The notes beneath the pieces were generated by a model, which did not search any database, was not told the DNA's origin, and worked only from the letters and a program-made list of their open reading frames with translations. The translations under genes were made by a program, and so were the position numbers. This document shows positions 1 to 4,515 of a stretch of DNA of 6,877 bases, one piece after another. The DNA is from Candidatus Sifarchaeum marinoarchaea (GTDB lineage: Archaea; Asgardarchaeota; Sifarchaeia; Borrarchaeales; Borrarchaeaceae). The stretch spans positions 1 through 6,877 of the forward strand of contig JAECRW010000080.1 of the NCBI GenBank assembly GCA_016294985.1. The letters are read 5' to 3'. Numbering within the stretch: the stretch's first letter is position 1; the number at the start of each line of letters is the position of its first letter.

Positions 1-213
1 TCTTACTAGTTATCAATTTTATTACTAAACATCACTATTGTATCAATTCTACTGGTATTCGTGACCATATTGTTTTCTAAAAATAGGTTTTACTTGGTCT
101 TCCATTCTACATATTTTTGTCTCTAAAATTTTATAATGTATAAACAATATATTGTCAGTTATTTCCTAAAACATTTCTACAAGATCCTTTTATACTATAT
201 TTCTCTTATAGTA

Positions 214-226
214 TTTCTTAAAGAAA
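214..226. promoter_or_regulatory. 13-bp palindrome upstream of the E2F-like gene
   Basis: TTTCTTAAAGAAA is a perfect palindrome around a central A. It is centred about 35 bases before the GTG start of the E2F-like gene, and its TTAAAG core could serve as a weak TATA-like element. Because it overlaps the expected promoter it could be an operator, perhaps for autoregulation, but it does not resemble the eukaryotic E2F site (TTTSSCGC). The palindrome is seen directly; any function is inferred. Confidence 0.3.
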
Positions 227-254
227 ACCATGTAAAAAGTAGTGTATTCTCTGG

Positions 255-800
255 GTGAACAGATTGAAATTATTTGAACTCGCAAAGCACGCCATTGAGA
301 TTCTAAAGTCTGCAGGAGAGGAAGGTATCATTAATCTCGAATTAGCCAAAGAGTTAGAGATGCCTAGGCGTCGAATTTATGACATTATCGCAATCTTAAA
401 AGCCGCAGAACTGGTTAAAACAACACGTGAGAAACATGGCACCAAGGTTAGTTGGATTGGTCATTCACTTTTGCCTCAAATTGCCCAATTATCTAAGAAT
501 TCTTATAGTTCTGAAGAACCTGATGAATTGATCAGCGCTCAAAGCCATTTCAATCAAACGTCACCATTTCAAAACAAGAATATGCCCCTTTCTAAGTCCT
601 TTAGCGATCCTTTCGATAGAATTTTAATCGATTCTCCTTTCCTTAAAATACGTACAACCTCTAAAATCACGCGAATTAAACCCATAGGGATTATGGAGTT
701 ACTCGTTGAATGCGACAGTCCAGGGTTTATCATAGAAGCCCAGCAAGATGATATTCGTAAAGTAAAAGAAGTAGAGCGTGCGCTTGTAGACGTTCGATAA
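255..800 (+). CDS. E2F/DP-type winged-helix DNA-binding protein
   Basis: This 181-residue protein is a predicted transcription factor. Residues about 7-70 align by eye over the whole E2F/DP winged-helix domain: helix 1 (FELAKHAIEILKSA), a short turn and helix 2 (INLELAKELEM), the recognition helix RRRIYDIIAIL at 38-48, and a beta wing ending in KVSWIG at 64-69. RRxYDI is the E2F/DP signature that contacts the GC core of the site, and the closing xxWxG also matches E2F proteins. A polar Ser/Gln/Asn-rich linker (about 75-125) follows, then a conserved-looking beta-rich tail (about 128-181, LKIRTTSKITRIKP..ELLVECDSPGFIIEAQ) that I cannot assign. There is no long leucine zipper as in eukaryotic E2F. 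The frame is closed upstream by TAG at 240-242 and GTG at 255 is the first usable start. No Shine-Dalgarno is visible, so the message may be leaderless. The domain call is strong; target genes are unknown. Confidence 0.85.
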   Translation: MNRLKLFELAKHAIEILKSAGEEGIINLELAKELEMPRRRIYDIIAILKAAELVKTTREKHGTKVSWIGHSLLPQIAQLSKNSYSSEEPDELISAQSHFNQTSPFQNKNMPLSKSFSDPFDRILIDSPFLKIRTTSKITRIKPIGIMELLVECDSPGFIIEAQQDDIRKVKEVERALVDVR

Positions 801-806
801 TACTAG

Positions 807-856
807 TCTCATTTTGTTTTAATTTGATTTTGAGAGCGACATGTAGTTTCGCTTTT
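807..856 (+). terminator. T-rich terminator after the E2F-like gene
   Basis: Immediately after the TAA stop the + strand carries several T-runs (ATTTTGTTTTAATTTGATTTT, 811-831), then a short hairpin (AGCGA 835-839, TCGCT 849-853) followed by more T. Clustered T-runs of this kind terminate archaeal RNA polymerase. The next gene converges from the other strand, so termination is expected here. Confidence 0.5.
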
Positions 857-880
857 AAATTTGTGAATATAGAACTTATC

Positions 881-890
881 AAAAAAAATA
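881..890 (-). terminator. Poly-T terminator of the cyclophilin-like gene
   Basis: Eight consecutive A on the + strand (881-888) give a T8 tract on the minus-strand transcript, about 18 bases past the stop codon of the cyclophilin-like gene. This is a typical archaeal poly-T stop. Confidence 0.5.
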
Positions 891-906
891 ATTCTTGTAT
901 ACACCT

Positions 907-1287
907 TTACTCCTTTTTCTTGATCGTAATGTTCGTCCTGCCCGTTCTTACACTTTGAAAATGATCTAATCCTTCTAGTATCTTACCTACAACATTTACT
1001 GGACTGTATGGCTCAATTTTCTCGTAATACACGCAAATACCTTTCCCTAAGGGCCAATACGCGATATCGCCTTTATCAATTTCTTTGGTTGCCTTTTCAG
1101 GCCCAATTGAACCAGGTATTCGTATTGAAACCTGTGCATTTTTGTATACAGAAGCTATTTCTGTATGAGGAAGGATTTCTAAGATTGTAGCATAGGTACG
1201 AGGTGCTTTAATTCGATATAGTTCTCCAATCGCATCACCGCTATTTTCAACAGAAAAGATTATTTGCACCCTTGAAATCTCGCTCAT
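907..1287 (-). CDS. Cyclophilin-like fold protein (TM1367/DUF369 family)
   Basis: This 126-residue protein fits the Cyclophil_like family (Pfam PF04126), typified by Thermotoga TM1367. The family signature is clear: GDIAYWPLGKGICVYYEK at 73-90, then YSPVNVVGKILEGLDHF at 94-110, closely matching the GDVGYWPPGKALCLFF and ASAVNVIGKIVEGLE stretches I recall from TM1367. Length agrees with the family (about 125). The fold is a small beta barrel related to cyclophilin; the family has no established activity, and peptidyl-prolyl isomerase function should not be assumed. There is no signal peptide or membrane segment. I chose ATG at 1287 rather than the in-frame GTG at 1296 because GGAGG lies 10 bases before the ATG but only 1 base before the GTG. 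The gene is a single unit. Its ribosome-binding site sits in an apparent transposon remnant. Confidence 0.85.
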   Translation of the reverse strand: MSEISRVQIIFSVENSGDAIGELYRIKAPRTYATILEILPHTEIASVYKNAQVSIRIPGSIGPEKATKEIDKGDIAYWPLGKGICVYYEKIEPYSPVNVVGKILEGLDHFQSVRTGRTNITIKKKE

Positions 1288-1298
1288 ATACTTCACGC

Positions 1299-1342
1299 CT
1301 CCCGCTTCTGGAAGCCCCTACCCTTTAGGGTGGGGTAGTTGA
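1299..1342 (+). mobile_element. Solitary IS200/IS605-type right end (remnant)
   Basis: Reading on the + strand, CTCCCGCTTCTGGAAGCCCC leads into a 9-bp stem (CCCTACCCT, loop TT, AGGGTGGGG; 1316-1335, one T-G pair) and then TAGTTGAC. I recognise this from memory as the conserved right-end block that follows tnpB in many prokaryotic IS605/IS1341-type elements, and which supplies the 3' part of the TnpB guide (omega) RNA. No tnpB or tnpA is present: the cyclophilin-like gene begins where tnpB should end. It is therefore a remnant or a solo end. It is the most GC-rich patch of an otherwise AT-rich intergenic region. An intrinsic hairpin of another origin is the main alternative. Confidence 0.5.
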
Positions 1343-1347
1343 CGCTC

Positions 1348-1364
1348 TATCAATATGATATGTT
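1348..1364. repeat. 17-bp direct repeat, copy 1
   Basis: TATCAATATGATATGTT occurs here and again, identically, 23 bases further on. Its TGATATG (1356-1362) also forms an inverted repeat with CATATCA (1369-1375). It lies in the predicted leader of the minus-strand cyclophilin-like gene. Confidence 0.7.
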
Positions 1365-1365
1365 T

Positions 1366-1383
1366 TATCATATCAATATGATA
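1366..1383. promoter_or_regulatory. Operator-like dyad in the cyclophilin-like gene promoter
   Basis: TATCATATCAATATGATA has perfect 8-bp arms around a 2-base centre and overlaps repeat copy 2. The TATA-like box at 1395-1402 predicts a minus-strand transcription start near 1370-1375, inside this dyad. A repressor bound here would block initiation. The symmetry is seen; the role is inferred. Confidence 0.4.
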
Positions 1384-1387
1384 TGTT
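1371..1387. repeat. 17-bp direct repeat, copy 2
   Basis: Second identical copy of TATCAATATGATATGTT. With copy 1 it makes a period of 23 bases, about two helical turns, so two dimers could bind on the same face of the DNA. Confidence 0.7.
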
Positions 1388-1394
1388 ATAACGA

Positions 1395-1402
1395 TTTTAA
1401 AA
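1395..1402 (-). promoter_or_regulatory. TATA-like box for the cyclophilin-like gene
   Basis: On the minus strand GTGTTTTAAAATCG contains TTTTAAAA, an acceptable archaeal TATA element. It predicts initiation about 25 bases downstream (near 1372) and a leader of about 85 bases that would include both the repeats and the antisense of the transposon-type hairpin. This is a sequence match only. Confidence 0.35.
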
Positions 1403-1486
1403 CACTATTGTGTGTTTTGCAATACTATTACAGATCTATAGATTGTTTTTTTGTGAAATTCTAAAGAAATAAACCTAAATCTCTCG

Positions 1487-1510
1487 AAATAATAAAAACC
1501 ACAAAAAGAG
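1487..1510 (-). terminator. Poly-T terminator of the psmA-SBDS-rrp4 operon
   Basis: About 35-60 bases past the rrp4 stop, the minus strand reads CTCTTTTTGTGGTTTTTATT, two T5 tracts in a row. This fits archaeal termination and suggests that the operon ends after rrp4, where many archaea would continue into rrp41. Confidence 0.55.
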
Positions 1511-1544
1511 CTAATGATCTGTAGACGGGAGTCGACTGGTAGAA

Positions 1545-2222
1545 CTATTCAACAAATAATTCACGAACTCTGTCTGTTAGACCCGTTGTATGAGCTTCCC
1601 TCTCAATTTTTCTAATGGCGCGAATAACTTCTATTTCATCACCAGGTTCCTTCCCAACAATCCATATCCTTCCATTTTGACCAACTACGATTTTAGCATT
1701 TGTTTGCTCTTTGATCATGTTGATCATAGATCCTTTCCGTCCAATAAGACGAGGTATTTTTGGTGGAGGTATTTCAATAATTGTGCCACCTCTCAATTTT
1801 CCAAGGTCTCGGCCTTTTACTGTTAGCGCAGGGTCTTGAAGCCGATCAAATGCTATGATTTTTGCTACTAAAATGTCGCCTATATCAAAGATTTCCCTGA
1901 GATCGGATTTCGTTGCATTAAATGGTCGGCGTACGACGTTAGAAATATGCAGAATGCCTGTGTAAGGTGAACAAATATCCACATGCCAAGAGGTTAGAGA
2001 GATATTATACACCTTGCCAATCACAACGTCATCTATGTAAGGTAAGTATGATCCTGCTAAAGCAGTAACATAAATCGTCTTTCCTTTAAGTGCTGCCAAT
2101 CCAATCAAGGATGCAAAGATTTTACCATTTTCTCTATATGTTCCCTCCGCAGCTTTAAAATCACCCTCTGCGAGTAGTTCTCCTGGAACAACTAATTGTC
2201 TATTTTCAAATAAAACTGACAT
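1545..2222 (-). CDS. rrp4: Exosome complex RNA-binding subunit Rrp4
   Basis: Rrp4 forms the RNA-binding cap of the archaeal exosome, sitting on the Rrp41/Rrp42 ring and directing RNA into its 3'-5' phosphorolytic channel. The 225-residue length is typical. Domain order is seen as an N-terminal domain (about 8-60, with VVPGELLAEG), an S1 domain (about 62-135, with VIGKVYNI and TGILHISNV), and a KH domain (about 145-205) carrying the GxxG loop as GRKG at 161-164 in PRLIGRKGSMINMI. The ATG at 2222 has a GAAGGG purine stretch 9 bases upstream. It is the third gene of the operon, 35 bases after SBDS. The usual downstream rrp41 and rrp42 are absent, so the catalytic ring must be encoded elsewhere if present. 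The single KH+S1 architecture favours Rrp4 over Csl4, which has a zinc ribbon instead of KH. Confidence 0.95.
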   Translation of the reverse strand: MSVLFENRQLVVPGELLAEGDFKAAEGTYRENGKIFASLIGLAALKGKTIYVTALAGSYLPYIDDVVIGKVYNISLTSWHVDICSPYTGILHISNVVRRPFNATKSDLREIFDIGDILVAKIIAFDRLQDPALTVKGRDLGKLRGGTIIEIPPPKIPRLIGRKGSMINMIKEQTNAKIVVGQNGRIWIVGKEPGDEIEVIRAIRKIEREAHTTGLTDRVRELFVE

Positions 2223-2257
2223 AATTTTTTTCCCTTCTCTTATTCTTATTCAATTTA

Positions 2258-2986
2258 TTATTTTGTGTCCTCAAGTATTTTTATTTGTGCTCGTCCCTTA
2301 GTTAAGTGATTGATTTCATCCTTGAGTGCGCTTTGAAGCCCCGCTGGAATATCTATTATCACAACCCAGCTTCCATCAGATTGCCATTCATCCTTTTTAA
2401 TAGTGCCAAATCTAGATACTATACCGTAACCCTTTCCTGTAAACTCGGCGGGTATTTTAACAGCAATTTGAAATTTTTCCATTCGAATAGGGATCTGTGA
2501 AGCGATTTCTTTAACGATTCGTTTTGCTTGCTCTTCTACTTCCTGAAATGGATCTATTGATACCTTTGTCTCGTCCATAGCACGTTCGATTCGCGCTGGA
2601 GGATGAGGAAGCTTCGTCTGGGGGCTTATACTGTTTCTCACAATATAGTCAATGATTTGTTTCTTTTTCTCTTCTAATCTTTGTTTGCGCTGCTCAGCAG
2701 TTAGATGGATTTCACCATCATTTAAGATAACTTTTGCTACTTCGAAAGGATTTATAGTCTCAAATATTTCTTGTAGTTTTTCTTCAGATGCCTTTAAACC
2801 TTTATGAACATCTTCAAAAATAATGTCTCCCGCAAGAATTTCTCGGATATCTATATCCTTTCCTGCCCTGTAATCCTGTGCTAATTCAGGATATACCAAT
2901 ATCTCAAATCTTTCTCCATGTGTTGTTAATCGAGCAACAACTTCTTTATCCCATTCTACCCAGCGAGTATCGCCTCGGAGACCCAT
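2258..2986 (-). CDS. SBDS family ribosome maturation protein
   Basis: This is the archaeal orthologue of the Shwachman-Bodian-Diamond protein (yeast Sdo1). In eukaryotes it works with an EF-2-like GTPase to release the anti-association factor eIF6 from the large subunit. The 242 residues match the family: an N-terminal FYSH domain (about 8-95, ARLTTHGERFEILVYPEL, then EDVHKGLKAS), a helical middle domain (about 98-165, LTAEQRKQRLEEKK, SPQTKLPHPPARIE, VSIDPF), and a ferredoxin-like C-terminal domain (about 170-238, GYGIVSRFGTIKKDEW). The N-terminus is roughly 10 residues longer than some archaeal members. The ATG at 2986 has only a weak AGG upstream, 7 bases away. psmA ends 29 bases before it, so translational coupling and co-transcription are likely. 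A 20-bp tandem duplication fills the gap. Confidence 0.95.
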   Translation of the reverse strand: MGLRGDTRWVEWDKEVVARLTTHGERFEILVYPELAQDYRAGKDIDIREILAGDIIFEDVHKGLKASEEKLQEIFETINPFEVAKVILNDGEIHLTAEQRKQRLEEKKKQIIDYIVRNSISPQTKLPHPPARIERAMDETKVSIDPFQEVEEQAKRIVKEIASQIPIRMEKFQIAVKIPAEFTGKGYGIVSRFGTIKKDEWQSDGSWVVIIDIPAGLQSALKDEINHLTKGRAQIKILEDTK

Positions 2987-2993
2987 TTTAAAT

Positions 2994-3024
2994 GCCTACA
3001 TTTTGCTGAAATAGCCTACATTTT
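2994..3024. repeat. Short tandem duplication at the psmA/SBDS junction
   Basis: GCCTACATTTT occurs at 2994-3004 and 3014-3024 with a 20-base period. On the coding (minus) strand this is AAAATGTAGGC twice: the first copy contains the last Met codon and TAG stop of psmA, the second lies just before the SBDS start and supplies its weak AGG. It looks like a small replication-slippage duplication that set the intergenic spacing. Confidence 0.6.
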
Positions 3025-3735
3025 ACTAATAAAGTTTGAAATTTCTTCTTCAGTAATCTTTCTAAGACTTTTTTCTTCTTCCGTGATTACAGCGATTTCA
3101 ACTTTTGTTGCATCAAGTTCAGATTCAATAACCTGCTTTAATGCGTTTAATGCCAATAATATAATACCATCTAAATCTAAACTGGAATTGTATCCCTGTT
3201 CAAGCACTTCTGTTACTGTTTGTGCCCCAGCTCCAATTACAGCGCCTCTATGTCCCCAATAAGTTCCACTTGGGTCAGTCATAAAAAGATGAGATCCGGT
3301 ATCGTCACAACCAGCAATTAATAGCTTAACGCCAAATGGCCTTACACCGGCATGTTGTGTGTAAAGTTGTTTTAAATCCCCAATTTTCCGGGTTAAAACT
3401 TCTACTGTAATTGGCTCATCATAAGTAAGTTTGTTGATTTGAGAATTTATTCGCGCTTGATTGATAAGAATTCGGGCATCTGCAGTTAACCCGGCAATGG
3501 CAGCGCCAATATGGTCATCGATCTTAAAGATTTTCTCAATACTATCTGCTTCTACAAGCTTGCTGAGAATACGCTTTTCAACGGCTAATACTACTCCTAC
3601 ACCGTCAACCTTAATTCCAATTGCAGTAGTTCCTCGTCTTACTGCCTCTATTGCATACTCAACTTGAAATAACCTTCCGTCCGGGGAAAAGATCGTAATT
3701 GCACGGTCGTACCCTAATCCTGGTGCGGCAAACAT
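3016..3735 (-). CDS. psmA: 20S proteasome alpha subunit
   Basis: This alpha subunit forms the outer, gate-keeping rings of the archaeal 20S proteasome, on which the PAN or Cdc48 ATPases dock. It is non-catalytic; the beta subunit is not in this window. The 239 residues begin with the family signature YDRAITIFSPDGRLFQVEYA at 9-28, including the Y9-D10-R11 gate residues, followed by EAVRRGTTAIGIK. LAVEKRILSKLVEADSIEKI and TDPSGTYWGHRGAVIGAGAQ are also typical. The ATG at 3735 has GGAGG 7 bases upstream (3743-3747 on the + strand), the strongest ribosome-binding site in this operon. It is the first gene of psmA-SBDS-rrp4 and has a TATA box about 40 bases upstream. The C-terminal EEISNFISKM tail is unremarkable. 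Confidence 0.97.
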   Translation of the reverse strand: MFAAPGLGYDRAITIFSPDGRLFQVEYAIEAVRRGTTAIGIKVDGVGVVLAVEKRILSKLVEADSIEKIFKIDDHIGAAIAGLTADARILINQARINSQINKLTYDEPITVEVLTRKIGDLKQLYTQHAGVRPFGVKLLIAGCDDTGSHLFMTDPSGTYWGHRGAVIGAGAQTVTEVLEQGYNSSLDLDGIILLALNALKQVIESELDATKVEIAVITEEEKSLRKITEEEISNFISKM

Positions 3736-3742
3736 TTTAAAA

Positions 3743-3779
3743 CCTCCATAAGTCTGAGTGAATCTTCAATATATATAAG
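3743..3779 (-). promoter_or_regulatory. psmA promoter and ribosome-binding site
   Basis: The minus strand reads CACTTATATATATTG, giving a good archaeal TATA box (CTTATATATA, 3770-3779) about 25 bases before a predicted start near 3749. GGAGG (3743-3747) follows, 7 bases before the ATG, so the leader would be very short (about 14 bases). A second box-like ATATAAAA at about 3806-3813 on the same strand could give a longer leader. Confidence 0.55.
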
Positions 3780-3960
3780 TGTGGGACAAAAAACTACACA
3801 GCGTTTTTTATATCTTTCATGCGAAGCCTATTAAAAGGCTTTTCATACTCTCATTAAGATTTATCAGACGTAGTGACTTAGGTGCGAAGAACGAAAATAG
3901 TATAACCCGCTAGTTGTTGCTATATTTTCCTTAAGCAGGTCGTGTTTTTATCTTCTAGAA

Positions 3961-3968
3961 TTTAAATA
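3961..3968 (+). promoter_or_regulatory. TATA box for eS25
   Basis: TTTAAATA preceded by TAGAA matches the archaeal TATA/BRE pattern. It predicts initiation near 3988-3992 and a leader of about 70 bases before the GTG of eS25, unusually long beside the predicted psmA leader. Confidence 0.5.
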
Positions 3969-4046
3969 GTACATTAGAAAAGTTTATGAAGCGGATGGAA
4001 TTCTACCTTCACTTGAATTACTCATAAATACACCCCTATATTTACA

Positions 4047-4051
4047 GGAGG
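4047..4051 (+). promoter_or_regulatory. Ribosome-binding site fixing the GTG start of eS25
   Basis: GGAGG lies 7 bases before GTG at 4059, which decides for this non-ATG start over the internal ATG at residue 13. Confidence 0.75.
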
Positions 4052-4058
4052 TTTTCTA

Positions 4059-4358
4059 GTGGGTAAAGGACAAAAGAAAAAGCCAATTAGTAAAATGGAT
4101 AAGAAAAAGTGGGGAAGTAAACCGAAAGATTTCGAAAAAACTAAGCGGAGCATCCACTTTGATGCTGATTTAATGAAGTCTATAAAGGATGATTTGCCAA
4201 AAATGAAATATATTAGCCAAACGTTAGTTGCCGAAAAATATGGAATACGTGTAAGTACTGCAAAAGTTATGCTTGAAGAATTAAAAAATGAAAACTTGAT
4301 TGAAGAAGTTGCCCACACTCCAAGAATTACGGTCTTTAAACCTATGGCTACCAGTTAA
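4059..4358 (+). CDS. rps25e: Small subunit ribosomal protein eS25
   Basis: eS25 is a small, basic 30S protein shared by eukaryotes and only some archaeal lineages (TACK and Asgard). It sits at the head of the small subunit; in eukaryotes it takes part in IRES-driven initiation. The 99 residues show the family plan: a lysine-rich flexible N-terminus (GKGQKKKPISKMDKKKWG) typical of eS25, then a winged-helix domain (about 35-95) with MKYISQTLVAEKYGIRVSTA and LEELKNENLIEEVAHTPRIT, closely resembling the S25e core (TxxxLxxRLKIxGSLAR then LxxLxxxGLI). GTG start with a strong Shine-Dalgarno. It is transcribed alone, divergent from psmA and followed by a T-rich terminator. Its presence is one of the better taxonomic clues in the window. 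Confidence 0.93.
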   Translation: MGKGQKKKPISKMDKKKWGSKPKDFEKTKRSIHFDADLMKSIKDDLPKMKYISQTLVAEKYGIRVSTAKVMLEELKNENLIEEVAHTPRITVFKPMATS

Positions 4359-4370
4359 CAAATCGGCATG

Positions 4371-4404
4371 TTTACATTTTATTTATTTTCACGATTTTTT
4401 GTTG
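4371..4404 (+). terminator. T-rich terminator after eS25
   Basis: About 15-40 bases after the stop the + strand carries repeated T-runs (TTTTATTTATTTTCACG, then T6 at 4395-4400). This matches archaeal termination and separates eS25 from the next gene. Confidence 0.5.
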
Positions 4405-4483
4405 TAGTATCTTTCCTTTGTTGTCTAAATTCTAGAGATCTATTGTAATCGGTTTTATTGAGCTTTTTCCAACTGTGCAATGC

Positions 4484-4493
4484 TTTTCTAAAA
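4484..4493 (+). promoter_or_regulatory. Possible TATA-like box of the 309-residue protein gene
   Basis: TTTTCTAAAA is centred about 27 bases before the ATG at 4516. No Shine-Dalgarno is visible there, so this spacing would fit a leaderless transcript starting at or next to the ATG. The match to a TATA box is weak. Confidence 0.3.
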
Positions 4494-4515
4494 CCAAAAA
4501 AAACATAAAACACGG

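Larger units (their letters stand above)
3780..4058. other. Divergent promoter region between psmA and eS25
   Basis: I see no protein gene and no tRNA or rRNA in this stretch. It holds a small hairpin (AAGCCT 3824-3829, loop ATTAAA, AGGCTT 3836-3841, then TT) lying about 25 bases after a + strand box-like TTTTTTATAT (3804-3813), and the eS25 promoter and ribosome-binding site. Apart from these I see nothing I can name. Confidence 0.5.

Noticed and set aside
1008..1190. Open frame on the + strand opposite the cyclophilin-like gene
   Set aside because: It is the complement of a well-supported gene, has no ribosome-binding site and no recognisable domain.
907..1287. True cyclophilin peptidyl-prolyl isomerase
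   Set aside because: The sequence matches the TM1367-like family, which shares the fold but lacks the catalytic motifs of classical cyclophilins.
1348..1387. CRISPR-like repeat-spacer unit
   Set aside because: Only two 17-bp copies with a 6-base gap; the repeats are AT-rich and no cas gene is near.
3800..3960. Possible small RNA or C/D box sRNA between psmA and eS25
   Set aside because: A box-like TATA, a 6-bp hairpin and a CTGA exist, but there is no proper RTGATGA box C, no tRNA T-loop and no long stem, so an RNA gene cannot be supported.
4022..4318. 98-residue minus-strand frame opposite eS25
   Set aside because: Its Phe/Ser-rich translation is the expected mirror of a Lys/Glu-rich gene; eS25 is the real gene with a strong ribosome-binding site.
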